38,435 nt of DNA from Prevotella sp. Its GTDB lineage: Bacteria > Bacteroidota > Bacteroidia > Bacteroidales > Bacteroidaceae. The first letter of the stretch is position 1, and each line of letters begins with the position of its first letter. The stretch covers positions 1-38,435 of the forward strand of contig DMYZ01000126.1 in assembly GCA_003483565.1 (NCBI GenBank), read 5' to 3'. The notes under the pieces are model-generated. The model was not told the origin of the DNA. It ran no database searches and saw only the letters and a program-made list of their open reading frames with translations. Below, in pieces: positions 17,164 to 25,960 of the stretch. The translations under genes were made by a program, and so were the position numbers.

Positions 17164-18846
17164 ATGAAGAAAAAGATCAATATCCTTGCAACAAGTGATA
17201 TTCACGGCTGCTTTTTTCCATATGATTATGCCCATAGAAAAACAGCAGATGGATCTATGGCTCAAATCGCTCACTATGTTGAAGAAGCACGCAGAAGAAA
17301 TAAGGAGAATCTATTGCTTCTTGATAATGGTGATATTATGCAAGGGCAACCCACCTATGACAGTAGCCGGCCTCTTTTCTCTGAAAAAATGGCTGCAGAT
17401 ATCTTCAATTACATGCAATATGATGCTATTACTATTGGCAATCACGATATTGAAACCGGACATGCGGTCTACGACAAATTTGTTAAAGATGTTAAATGTC
17501 CAGTTTTAGGTGCTAATGTCATTGACAAAACACAAGGGTTGACCTATTTTCATCCGTATACGTTAATATATAAATGTGGCATACGTATTGCCATATTCGG
17601 ACTCGTAACCCCTGCCATCCCCTATTGGCTGGATAAAAGTCTGTGGCAGGGGCTATACTTTCAAAACCTAATGAAAACAGCACAGTATTGGATGAATATT
17701 ATCCTCGTTAAAGAACAGCCGGATTTAGTCGTTGGACTATTCCATACTGGCTGGGAAGGAGGACTTAGAAGTAATTCATATTGCGAAAATGACACATTAC
17801 GTATTGCACGAGAAATACCCGGATTCGATGTGATCATCTACGGTCACGACCATCAGACAAATTTAAAGACCATAAAAAACAAAGCAGGAAAAGATGTTCT
17901 TTGCATCAACCCCGGTTGCAATGCCCTGCAATTGGCACAAATAGAAATTACAAAAAACGAAAGCAAAGGAAAGACTATTAACCCGTACCACATCAAAGCC
18001 AAAATCATAAATGTCAGCCAAGAACCTGAATCTTCTAAATACATGTCTACATTTAAAGAATATTTTCAATCAGTACGTACATTTTCAAATAAAAAAATAG
18101 GAAGAATAGAGTCTGCTATAAGCTCCAGAGACTGTTGTTTTGGAGATGCTCCATTTAGCAATATGATTCACAACCTACAACTGAAAATTACAGGAGCAGA
18201 CATATCTTTTACTGCTCCTCTCGTCTATGATGTTTCACTTTCATCCGGCAACATTCACATATCCGATCTCTATACCATATACCGCTATGAAAATCTTATC
18301 TATATGCTTAATATGACAGGCGAAGAGATACGGTGTTATCTTGAATACAGCTATAGCCTGTGGATACAGACTATGCATTCCATTGAAGATCCTCTCATGC
18401 AAATCTCTAAATATACTATTGGCAACAACACCTATTATATGTTTTGCCATCTGGTTTTTAATTTTGATACCGCTGCTGGCATTACATATGAAGTAGATGT
18501 TACAAAACCTGCCGGGAAAAGAATAAGAATCACCGGTATGGAAAACGGTGATTCCTTTCAACTGACAAAAATGTATCACGTGGCTATGCACAGCTACAGA
18601 GGTAACGGGGGCAACGAGTTCCTTACCAAGGGGGCCAAGATTCCGAAAGCTAAATTAGCAGAAAGATTAATTTATACCAGCAGACATACCCAGCGATATG
18701 AACTGGCAAAGGCTATAGAAAAACTAGGAAAAATTTATCCAAAAGCCAGGAAAAACTGGAGATTTATTCCGGAAGAATGGACTAAAAAGGCTATTCAAAG
18801 AGAACGAAAACTGGTATTTGGATATAAAGATAATAATGTTTATTGA
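17164..18846 (+). CDS. Calcineurin-like 5'-nucleotidase / 2',3'-cyclic phosphodiesterase family protein
   Basis: A 560-residue two-domain metallophosphoesterase. The N-terminal catalytic domain has SDIHG (D12, H14), DNGDIMQG, GNHDIE and GHDHQT, which together hold the dinuclear metal site. The C-terminal nucleotide-specificity domain (about residues 310-520) includes YRYENLIYMLNMTGEEI and SYRGNGGNEF. Relatives (UshA, CpdB, YfkN) are usually exported, but this protein begins MKKKINILATSDIHG with no signal peptide and is therefore probably cytoplasmic. Substrates could be nucleoside monophosphates, cyclic nucleotides or UDP-sugars. It shares an operon with the glutaredoxin-like gene. No strong terminator follows. 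Confidence 0.85.
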   Translation: MKKKINILATSDIHGCFFPYDYAHRKTADGSMAQIAHYVEEARRRNKENLLLLDNGDIMQGQPTYDSSRPLFSEKMAADIFNYMQYDAITIGNHDIETGHAVYDKFVKDVKCPVLGANVIDKTQGLTYFHPYTLIYKCGIRIAIFGLVTPAIPYWLDKSLWQGLYFQNLMKTAQYWMNIILVKEQPDLVVGLFHTGWEGGLRSNSYCENDTLRIAREIPGFDVIIYGHDHQTNLKTIKNKAGKDVLCINPGCNALQLAQIEITKNESKGKTINPYHIKAKIINVSQEPESSKYMSTFKEYFQSVRTFSNKKIGRIESAISSRDCCFGDAPFSNMIHNLQLKITGADISFTAPLVYDVSLSSGNIHISDLYTIYRYENLIYMLNMTGEEIRCYLEYSYSLWIQTMHSIEDPLMQISKYTIGNNTYYMFCHLVFNFDTAAGITYEVDVTKPAGKRIRITGMENGDSFQLTKMYHVAMHSYRGNGGNEFLTKGAKIPKAKLAERLIYTSRHTQRYELAKAIEKLGKIYPKARKNWRFIPEEWTKKAIQRERKLVFGYKDNNVY

Positions 18847-18931
18847 AAATAAAGGCATTCGTTTCACCTTTCTGTTTAAATCCTTGAACAGTAATATTGT
18901 ACTAATTATTTCAAACTTCTTGATAGAATTA

Positions 18932-18948
18932 TGGCACGCTATTTGCAT
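18932..18948 (+). promoter_or_regulatory. Sigma-54 (RpoN) promoter of htpG
   Basis: TGGCACG-N4-TTGCAT (18932-18938 and 18943-18948). The invariant GG and GC are exactly 10 bp apart, matching the -24/-12 consensus at essentially every position. The expected start of transcription is near 18958, giving a leader of about 28 nt before the htpG ATG. No convincing TAnnTTTG is seen between 18847 and 18985. An imperfect palindrome (AGTA-N6-TACT, 18890-18903) lies upstream but is close for an enhancer site. Confidence 0.78.
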
Positions 18949-18985
18949 ACGGTGTAATGGAAAATAAAATTAAACCGATTAAAAT

Positions 18986-21043
18986 ATGTCACAAAAAGGA
19001 AGTATTGGAGTAACAACAGAGAATATATTCCCTGTTATCAAAAAGTTTCTTTATTCAGATCACGAAATATTTCTTCGTGAAATGGTCAGTAATGCTGTTG
19101 ATGCCACACAGAAAGTAAAAACCTTAGCCCAGGAAGGAGACTTCAAAGGGGAACTTGGTGATCTGACTGTACATGTCAATGTAGATGAGAAAGCCGGGAC
19201 AATAACGATCTCAGACCGAGGGATTGGTATGACAGAGGAAGAAATTGACAAATATATCAATCAAATAGCTTTTTCGGGAGTTACTGACTTCCTTGAAAAA
19301 TATAAAGATAATGCCGCGGCCATTATCGGTCATTTTGGACTCGGATTCTACAGTGCTTTTATGGTCAGCAGCAGAGTGGACATTATTACCAAGAGTTATA
19401 AGGAAGGGAGTAAAGCCGTAAAATGGACTTGCGATGGCAACCCTGAATTCGAAATCAGTGATGCAGAAAAAGAAGACCGAGGAAGTGATATTGTCCTGCA
19501 TATAAGTGATGATTGCAAAGAATTCCTACAGAAAAACAAAATCATTGAACTTCTTACCAAATATTGTAAGTTTATGCCGGTGCCTGTAGCCTGTGGCAAA
19601 AAAACAGAGTGGAAAGACGGCAAGGAAGTTGAGACTGAAGAAGAAAATGTCATTAATAGCATGGAACCGCTATGGACAAAAACTCCTTCATCTTTAAAGG
19701 ATGAAGATTATCTTAAATTCTATCATAACTTATTCCCTATGCAGGATGATCCTCTTTTCTGGATCCATCTTAATGTAGACTATCCATTCACTTTGACTGG
19801 TATTCTTTATTTCCCTCGCGTAAAAAGTAATATTGAACTTCAACATAATAAGATCCAACTCTATTGCAATCAGGTCTTCGTTACAGACCAGGTAGAAGGA
19901 ATTGTTCCTGATTTCCTAACCTTACTGCACGGTGTTATTGACAGCCCGGATATTCCACTGAACGTAAGCCGTAGTTATCTGCAGAGTGACAGCAACGTGA
20001 AGAAAATCAGCACTTACATTACCAAAAAAGTAGCCGACCGTCTACAGAATATTTTCAAGGATAATCGTAAGGAATATGAAGAAAAATGGGATAACCTGAA
20101 ACTCTTTATTCATTATGGTATGTTATCACAGGAAGATTTCTATGACCGTGCCAAAGATTTCGCACTTTTTAAGGATATAGATGGCAAATACTTCACTTAC
20201 GAGGAATATAAGACGCTGGTAAAAGATAATCAGACCGACAAGAATGGTGACTTGATCTACCTTTATGCAACGAATAAAGATGATCAATATACTTATATTG
20301 AAGCTGCCAGGAAGAAAGGTTACAGTGTTCTTCTCTTTGACGGGCAACTTGATGTCCCTATGGTCAGTATGCTGGAGCAAAAACTGGAAAAGACACGTTT
20401 CACCCGTGTAGATGCTGATATTATAGATCGTTTGATTGTAAAGGAAGATGTCAAAAAGGTTGACCTTGAAAAAGAAGAAAGCGACAAATTGTCAGAAGTA
20501 TTCCGTTCTCAGATGCCAGCCCTTGACAAAGTGCAATTCAATGTAGAGATCCAAGCACTTGGTGAAGATACCCAACCAGTGCTGATGACTGAAAGTGAAT
20601 ATATGCGTCGTATGAAGACTATGAGCCAATTCCAACCTGGAATGAGTTTCTATGGACAAATGCCAGATACTTTTTCTCTTGTTTTAAATGCAGACCATCC
20701 TCTGATAAAGAATGTATTGAAAGACGCAGATGAAAAATTAGCGGAACAGTTAAAGCCGATATCCAGTGAGCTAAAAGGACAACAGGCACGTCTTGCTGCA
20801 CTCCATCAAGCACAAAGTAAAAAGAAAGATGAAGAGATTACGCAGGAAGAAAAAGATGATTTAAAAAATACAGAAAAGACAGTCACGGATGAACAAGCAA
20901 AACTTAATACTATAATTGCAGAATATGCAAAAGGAAATGAAACTGTCCATCAGCTTATTGACCTTGCACTTCTTCAAAATGGTATGCTGAAAGGTGCATC
21001 ACTTGATGCCTTTTTAAAGCGTTCTGTTAATATGATCAAATAA
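18986..21043 (+). CDS. htpG: Molecular chaperone HtpG (bacterial Hsp90)
   Basis: A 685-residue cytoplasmic ATP-dependent chaperone. The GHKL ATPase site is intact: EMVSNAVDA (E32, N36, D39), ISDRGIGM (D77) and IGHFGLGFYSAF as the lid/P-loop-like segment. The middle domain has the conserved DSPDIPLNVSRSYLQ segment with the catalytic-loop Arg. The C-terminal dimerisation region ends in QNGMLKGASLDAFLKR. It is longer than E. coli HtpG (624 aa), mainly through a charged stretch at about 595-650, consistent with other Bacteroidota homologues. It appears monocistronic, with a sigma-54 promoter upstream and a strong terminator downstream. Confidence 0.97.
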   Translation: MSQKGSIGVTTENIFPVIKKFLYSDHEIFLREMVSNAVDATQKVKTLAQEGDFKGELGDLTVHVNVDEKAGTITISDRGIGMTEEEIDKYINQIAFSGVTDFLEKYKDNAAAIIGHFGLGFYSAFMVSSRVDIITKSYKEGSKAVKWTCDGNPEFEISDAEKEDRGSDIVLHISDDCKEFLQKNKIIELLTKYCKFMPVPVACGKKTEWKDGKEVETEEENVINSMEPLWTKTPSSLKDEDYLKFYHNLFPMQDDPLFWIHLNVDYPFTLTGILYFPRVKSNIELQHNKIQLYCNQVFVTDQVEGIVPDFLTLLHGVIDSPDIPLNVSRSYLQSDSNVKKISTYITKKVADRLQNIFKDNRKEYEEKWDNLKLFIHYGMLSQEDFYDRAKDFALFKDIDGKYFTYEEYKTLVKDNQTDKNGDLIYLYATNKDDQYTYIEAARKKGYSVLLFDGQLDVPMVSMLEQKLEKTRFTRVDADIIDRLIVKEDVKKVDLEKEESDKLSEVFRSQMPALDKVQFNVEIQALGEDTQPVLMTESEYMRRMKTMSQFQPGMSFYGQMPDTFSLVLNADHPLIKNVLKDADEKLAEQLKPISSELKGQQARLAALHQAQSKKKDEEITQEEKDDLKNTEKTVTDEQAKLNTIIAEYAKGNETVHQLIDLALLQNGMLKGASLDAFLKRSVNMIK

Positions 21044-21061
21044 TTTCTAGAGAGTCTTATA

Positions 21062-21117
21062 TATAATAAAAAGCCCGTTTCAGGAATATAAAGTAAATCT
21101 GAAACGGGCTTTTTTTA
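21062..21117. terminator. Bidirectional terminator between htpG and the TonB-receptor-like gene
   Basis: A perfect 13-bp GC-rich stem (21071-21083 with 21099-21111) with a 15-base loop. T tracts flank it on both strands. The minus-strand gene stops at 21115, right against the hairpin. Confidence 0.92.
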
Positions 21118-23619
21118 TTCTTGAGAACCTGTAGAAGTGTTTATCTTATTTTTTGATTGTTCTCCAAAATCGTTGGATATCTTACTTTCATGCTGTGTAA
21201 ATTGTTTCTTTGTATTACCAAAATGCCAGACAAAAGAAACACGGACCATTTGTAAAGGTATAGAAACGGTTTGTTCATTCTCAAAATCAACTCCATGACT
21301 GTACGTTTTTTGTTTCAACTTTCCAGAGAAAGGACTAAAATACAATAATGAGACATCAAACTTTTCCTTACAAAAGCTCTTGGTCAAAGTTGTAAAAAGC
21401 ATGTTGAAACCATTGCTGTATCCCTGAAGAGAGTAATTTTTTGTGGATACCTGAAGTCCAAGATTCCATTTAATAGCAGCTGGAAGAGTCTGTTCCAACA
21501 TAAAAGTACCATTGCTTTGCCAGCCATGATTACGCTCATTCAGGACAGAAGAGCGCATATCACCATATCCGAGATAACCATTAAGAGATACTGAAGTTTT
21601 CTTTCCTACGACCCATCGCATCCATGTACTGAAATTAGTCCATCTATTCTTTACGACATGTCCATAGGTTGTATTAAGAATACCTGTAGCATCACGAAAT
21701 GAATACTGATAAATTTCATTGGAACAGAAACTCTGTTGCAAAGTGGCGTTCATCATAAATTTAGTTTCATAATGATTGAACACCATACCGATAACATGAG
21801 TCTTCTCTACATTCAAATCAGGATTACCATAGGATATATTGGTTGGATCCGTCACATTACGGTATGGATTGAGATAACTAATGCCCGGACGAAGAATACC
21901 AATCTTATAATTAACACCTATATTCGTCATATCACTCAATTTATACCCTAAAGATACAGTCGGTATGAGATTGCCATAATTCTTCTTGAAATTCTCTTTT
22001 ACCGATAATGGATATTTTATATCCGTCCAAGTCTTTTCATAACGAAGGCCTACACGCGTATTCCATTTTCCGAAAGAGGCTTCATACTCTGCATAAGCTG
22101 CACCGATATATTGGTGATTGAAGTAAAGTTGATCCTCTTCCGCTTCCTGAAACTGGTGTCCTGAAGATGCAGATAAATACGACGTAGTATCAGTAGATCC
22201 TGTAATACTCTGGTAACGAGAATCACTCTTGTTGGATCGGGTTATAAATTTTGATCCGATATTTAATGTCTGATTTCTGCCAAGAGGTGTAGTATAATCA
22301 ATTTGAAACGTATGTTCTGTTGCACGGGTATGTTCGTTGGAATAATCCCAAAGTCTATTACCTATAAGACTGGATGCTGAATGATATTCATCATACTGGC
22401 GCATATGTGCAGGATTATTACTGAACAAGTAACTTACTGTTATACTTTTAGAACGCTCCTTATTGAAAAAATGCTGGTAGTCCGCACTGGCATCAATGCC
22501 AAAAGACCTGTAAGTATGTGGTGAATCGAAATCATAGGAAGTTCCTTCACTGCCATAACTGGCACCATTATAAGTTCTGGTCATATAAGCCGGGACATGC
22601 TCATGATAATAATTATAACCAATAGAAGCATCCAGCTGACTCATGGAATCAAGTTCCACTCCCATACTCAAATCAGCTCCATTATAGGATGAATATTGAT
22701 TGGCCCTGCCGGTAGTAGTAATCATTGACGAACCTTCCGGAGCAATATTTTCCTGTTGCTGCAGAATATCCAGATGATTAAACTTATTATATCCACCATA
22801 AGCATAGACACTATAATTAAATTTCCCTTGTTGACCCGAAACAGAAGCATTCAGACGCTCACTCTTATTGCCAAATTCCACTTTTACCTGACCATTGTAA
22901 CCCTTTTGTAAAGCATTCTGAGCCTGTCCGGGAGTATGCTTCAACCGAATATCTAAAACACCATTTACGCCTTCTGCATCATATTTTGCTCCAGGATTAG
23001 TAATGACTTCTATCTTATCCACCACAGAAGCAGGAATAGCTTTCAATATCTGTTTGGCATTATTATCCAACTGAATATTCGGTTTTCCATCAACAAGAAT
23101 TTTAAAGGAAGAAGAACCGTTCACAGTAATATTATCCTGTGCATCAACCGTTACCATAGGCACTTTACGCAGCATGTCAAGAACCGTCATAGTCTGTGCA
23201 TCAGCATCATCAGAAACTTGATAAGACATCTTATCTGTAGTCATCTGCACAATTGGCTTCTGAGCTACGATCTCCACGCCCTTTAATTGTCCGGCATCAT
23301 CTGCTGTATAGACTGTACCGAGATTACAAACAGACTGACCTTGAAGAGAAAGGCTACGGCGCACTTCTTTCTTACCGACAGAAGCCAATGAAAGAATATA
23401 TTCACCCTTTCCGGAAACAAACTGATGGAATTTCCCATCCTTGTCTGTTACAGACATGGCTACAGGTTTGGTCAAATTACCAGACCGAAAAACTCGAACG
23501 GTTGCATAAGGTTCTGTTTCATGAGCTACAGAATCCTTTAAAACACCTTGAATTGTTGTTTGCCCAAAAACAGTTGACCCTGTCAGTGCAAATCCTACTA
23601 ATAAATATAACTTCTTCAT
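21115..23619 (-). CDS. TonB-dependent-receptor-like outer-membrane protein (OMP_b-brl_3 type)
   Basis: An 834-residue outer-membrane protein. Signal peptide MKKLYLLVGFALTGSTVFG is followed by a carboxypeptidase-regulatory-like beta domain (about 22-105). The plug domain (about 115-230) has VLDMLRKVPMVTVD, FKILVDGKPNIQL and IPASVVDKIEVITNPGAKYD. A barrel of many aromatic strands completes the protein, with strands such as FNYSVYAYGGYNKF and NIGVNYKIGILRPGISYLNP. This layout fits the OMP_b-brl_3 group of receptor-like proteins rather than SusC; no SusD gene is adjacent. The ligand is unknown. The ATG at 23619 is preceded by a leader of about 200 nt driven from 23823-23854. Confidence 0.87.
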   Translation of the reverse strand: MKKLYLLVGFALTGSTVFGQTTIQGVLKDSVAHETEPYATVRVFRSGNLTKPVAMSVTDKDGKFHQFVSGKGEYILSLASVGKKEVRRSLSLQGQSVCNLGTVYTADDAGQLKGVEIVAQKPIVQMTTDKMSYQVSDDADAQTMTVLDMLRKVPMVTVDAQDNITVNGSSSFKILVDGKPNIQLDNNAKQILKAIPASVVDKIEVITNPGAKYDAEGVNGVLDIRLKHTPGQAQNALQKGYNGQVKVEFGNKSERLNASVSGQQGKFNYSVYAYGGYNKFNHLDILQQQENIAPEGSSMITTTGRANQYSSYNGADLSMGVELDSMSQLDASIGYNYYHEHVPAYMTRTYNGASYGSEGTSYDFDSPHTYRSFGIDASADYQHFFNKERSKSITVSYLFSNNPAHMRQYDEYHSASSLIGNRLWDYSNEHTRATEHTFQIDYTTPLGRNQTLNIGSKFITRSNKSDSRYQSITGSTDTTSYLSASSGHQFQEAEEDQLYFNHQYIGAAYAEYEASFGKWNTRVGLRYEKTWTDIKYPLSVKENFKKNYGNLIPTVSLGYKLSDMTNIGVNYKIGILRPGISYLNPYRNVTDPTNISYGNPDLNVEKTHVIGMVFNHYETKFMMNATLQQSFCSNEIYQYSFRDATGILNTTYGHVVKNRWTNFSTWMRWVVGKKTSVSLNGYLGYGDMRSSVLNERNHGWQSNGTFMLEQTLPAAIKWNLGLQVSTKNYSLQGYSNGFNMLFTTLTKSFCKEKFDVSLLYFSPFSGKLKQKTYSHGVDFENEQTVSIPLQMVRVSFVWHFGNTKKQFTQHESKISNDFGEQSKNKINTSTGSQE

Positions 23620-23822
23620 TTCTTTTGTAGGTAATAAAATTTTAAGATCCTTATTAATTTCTCCATTCTATATTCTCTTATGTATAATAGATATTCTCGG
23701 AGTAATGTTATTGTCATAATTATTTTTAATAATATTCGATATATGAACCAGACCAAAGTTTTGAATAAAATTGTGGTCTTCACTGTTTATTAGTAGTAGT
23801 GTACTACCTATGTATAACACTG
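23620..23822 (-). other. Long 5' leader of the TonB-receptor-like gene
   Basis: About 200 nt between the promoter and the ATG contain no credible reading frame. Visible structure: a hairpin with a 6-bp stem (AGACCA/TGGTCT, 23750-23779), an AT-rich hairpin near 23722-23736, and a direct repeat AGAATAT at about 23674-23699. No known riboswitch is recognised. Confidence 0.4.
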
Positions 23823-23854
23823 CAAATATAAATGAATTGTCAATACAGAGCAAA
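23823..23854 (-). promoter_or_regulatory. Promoter of the TonB-receptor-like gene
   Basis: On the minus strand TTTG (23854-23851), 20 bp, TATATTTG (23830-23823) is an exact -33/-7 consensus match. It is the only such match between 23620 and 23854. Confidence 0.65.
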
Positions 23855-24009
23855 TATTAAAGTAAGAAAGTCATCAAAAAGAGTATTTTTTAACCTTTAT
23901 ACACATTTTAAAGATAAAAAACAATCAAAAAAGGATTTAATTTTACTTTATTGCATCCTTGCTGTAACTTTATATTTTCTCAGAGAAAAAAAGAATTACC
24001 TAACATCTA
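23855..24009. other. Gene-free AT-rich spacer
   Basis: Between the TonB-receptor-like gene's promoter and the pgm terminator I see no gene, RNA or repeat. A plus-strand frame passes through it but has unlikely composition and runs antisense into pgm. Confidence 0.5.
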
Positions 24010-24010
24010 T

Positions 24011-24056
24011 AAAAAATAAAGAGCAGGAAGACAAACCTGTCCCCTACTCTTTTTTA
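24011..24056 (-). terminator. Rho-independent terminator of the phosphosugar mutase gene
   Basis: On the minus strand a 10-bp outer stem (24043-24052 with 24018-24027, one G-U) and an inner GACA/TGTC stem are followed by a T-rich run (24016-24011). T residues on the plus strand side also permit function in the other direction. Confidence 0.88.
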
Positions 24057-24074
24057 GATAAAAATCTCTATCAA

Positions 24075-25820
24075 TTACAAACTAAGACTCTGCTTGATCG
24101 CTGCGACCTTCTTAGAAGCTTTGGCCTCAAGTGCATCATATTCAGAAGTATTCTTCATTACATCCTTAATTTCAATATAGAACTTAATTTTAGGCTCAGT
24201 TCCAGAAGGACGTACGCTGACCTTCGTTTCATCATCACAGAACCACTGTAAAACATTACTGGTTACAGGCATATCAAGCTTCTCTACGATACCATCAGCC
24301 GATGTGGCTGTCAAAGGAAGATAATCCTTGACCAGTACGACCTTACTTCCACCTAGTTCCTTAGGAGGATTCTGACGGAAGTTAACCATCATCTGCTGAA
24401 TTTCATCTGCACCAGCTTTACCCGGACGCTCTACATTGACCAATACTTCCTTAGAATATCCATACTCCTTATATATATCCATAAGAATGTCATATAGAGT
24501 CTTGCCATGATCCTTGGCATAAGCACAAATCTCGGCAAGCAGAGAACAAGCAGAAACCGAATCCTTATCACGTACAAAGTCTTCAGCCAGGAAACCATAA
24601 CTTTCTTCACCGCCACCAATATATTGTTGCTTACCTTCTGAAAGTTGTATTTCACGTGCTATCCACTTGAAACCTGTATAGCAATCACGCATCTCTATAT
24701 GGTTAGCCTCTGCAATTTTTCTGATTACTTCTGTTGTAACAATAGTCTTCACAATAAAATCTGTTGATTTCATTTTGCCAACAGCCTTGCGGTTTGTGAT
24801 AATATACCACAAAAAAATCAAGCAAGTTTGATTACCGTTAATTAAGACCCACTCTCCCTTGTCATTCTTGCAGGCCATACCAATACGGTCTGCATCAGGA
24901 TCACTTGCCATCAATATGTCTGCATCAAGAGCCTTGGCATCACGAAGACCCAATGTAAGAGCCTCTGCAAATTCAGGATTAGGACGATCTACAGTAGAAA
25001 AATTACCATCCTTGACCATCTGCTCCTTTACACAATGCACATTATCAAAGCCCCAGAGAGCCATAGAACGCGGAATAACTGTCATTCCTGTACCGTGAAG
25101 AGGAGTATAAACTATACAAAGATCATGCTGACGCTTGATCATCTCAGGATCGATACTCAAAGTATGTACTTTATCCAGATAAATCCGGTCTACCTCTTCA
25201 CCTATAATCTGAATCAAATCTTTATTACCTTCAAATTTGATATCCTCAACCTTAACATGATTAACTTCATTAATGATTCCCGTATCATGAGGAGGAAGGA
25301 CTTGAGCACCATCTTCCCAATAGGCCTTATAACCATTGTATTCACGAGGATTATGGCTCGCAGTAATATTGACACCACCCTGGCAATGAAAATGACGAAT
25401 TGCAAAAGAACATTCCGGAGTAGGACGCATGTCCTCAAACAAGTAAACTTTTATACCATTGGCAGAAAAAATATCAGCAACAGACTCGGCAAACTTTCTG
25501 CTGTTATTACGACAATCATGACAAACAACAACTGCTATATCTTTCTTGCCTGCAAAATTCTTTTTCAAATAATTAGCAAAGCCCTGTGTTGCCATGCCAA
25601 CAGTATAAATATTCATGCGGTTGGAGCCTGCACCCATAATACCACGAAGGCCTCCGGTACCAAACTCCAAATCCTTATAAAAGCTCTCTACAAGCTCTGT
25701 TTTATCTTCTGCATCTAACTTAGCCTGAACTTCTTTACGAGTCTCCTTGTCAAAAGCAGGAGACAACCATTCTTGTGCTTTCGCCTCACACTGGGCGATA
25801 AGTTCTGCATTATTTGCCAT
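24075..25820 (-). CDS. Phosphoglucomutase/phosphomannomutase family (phosphosugar mutase)
   Basis: A 581-residue alpha-D-phosphohexomutase interconverting hexose 1- and 6-phosphates in the cytoplasm. The phosphoserine loop is ITASHNPREYNGYK (S155). The metal-binding loop is ASDPDADRIGMA. The sugar-binding loop is GGEESYGFLAED and the phosphate-binding loop is RPSGTEPKIKFY near the C-terminus. Length and LEFGTGGLRGIMGAGSNRMN match the long phosphoglucomutase 2-like (PgcA/PGM2) branch rather than GlmM. It should feed glucose-1-phosphate into nucleotide-sugar and glycogen pathways. The start fits the consensus promoter TTG-N19-TATCTTTG just upstream. Monocistronic, with its own terminator. Confidence 0.93.
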   Translation of the reverse strand: MANNAELIAQCEAKAQEWLSPAFDKETRKEVQAKLDAEDKTELVESFYKDLEFGTGGLRGIMGAGSNRMNIYTVGMATQGFANYLKKNFAGKKDIAVVVCHDCRNNSRKFAESVADIFSANGIKVYLFEDMRPTPECSFAIRHFHCQGGVNITASHNPREYNGYKAYWEDGAQVLPPHDTGIINEVNHVKVEDIKFEGNKDLIQIIGEEVDRIYLDKVHTLSIDPEMIKRQHDLCIVYTPLHGTGMTVIPRSMALWGFDNVHCVKEQMVKDGNFSTVDRPNPEFAEALTLGLRDAKALDADILMASDPDADRIGMACKNDKGEWVLINGNQTCLIFLWYIITNRKAVGKMKSTDFIVKTIVTTEVIRKIAEANHIEMRDCYTGFKWIAREIQLSEGKQQYIGGGEESYGFLAEDFVRDKDSVSACSLLAEICAYAKDHGKTLYDILMDIYKEYGYSKEVLVNVERPGKAGADEIQQMMVNFRQNPPKELGGSKVVLVKDYLPLTATSADGIVEKLDMPVTSNVLQWFCDDETKVSVRPSGTEPKIKFYIEIKDVMKNTSEYDALEAKASKKVAAIKQSLSL

Positions 25821-25860
25821 AATTGATATGTTAATAAGTTATTGATTTCTATTTCATTCA

Positions 25861-25890
25861 CAAAGATAATCAATTAAACTGAAAAATCAA
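25861..25890 (-). promoter_or_regulatory. Promoter of the phosphosugar mutase gene
   Basis: On the minus strand TTG (25890-25888), 19 bp, TATCTTTG (25868-25861). The leader to the ATG at 25820 is about 35 nt. It is divergent from the DUF4491 promoter. Confidence 0.7.
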
Positions 25891-25911
25891 GGATGTTTGA
25901 TTTTTTTTTTG

Positions 25912-25919
25912 TAATTTTG
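25912..25919 (+). promoter_or_regulatory. Candidate -7 element for the DUF4491-rlmH-GH106-uvrA operon
   Basis: TAATTTTG, preceded by a run of ten T residues. No TTG is at 19-21 bp. The predicted start of transcription (about 25925) favours the DUF4491 ATG at 25961 over the one at 25931. Confidence 0.5.
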
Positions 25920-25960
25920 TAATCTATAAAATGTTAATGATTAATATTAAGACAAGACTT

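Noticed and set aside
17577..17592. A second sigma-54-like site (TGGCATACGTATTGCC, GG-N10-GC)
   Set aside because: It lies inside the nucleotidase coding region with no gene start downstream at a sensible distance, and it matches the consensus less well than the htpG site.
18851..18871. AAAGG-N11-CCTTT hairpin after the nucleotidase gene
   Set aside because: A 5-bp stem with an 11-base loop and no clean T tract is too weak to call a terminator.
23668..23853. Minus-strand 61-codon frame upstream of the TonB-receptor-like gene
   Set aside because: It would start upstream of the promoter at 23823-23854, so it would not be transcribed intact; the region reads better as an untranslated leader.
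23832..24251. Plus-strand reading frame of 139 codons
   Set aside because: Its composition is unlikely for a protein, it crosses the pgm terminator and continues antisense into pgm, and no matching promoter was noted.
25035..25718. 227-codon plus-strand frame inside the phosphosugar mutase gene
   Set aside because: Antisense shadow; the mutase motifs on the minus strand are unambiguous.
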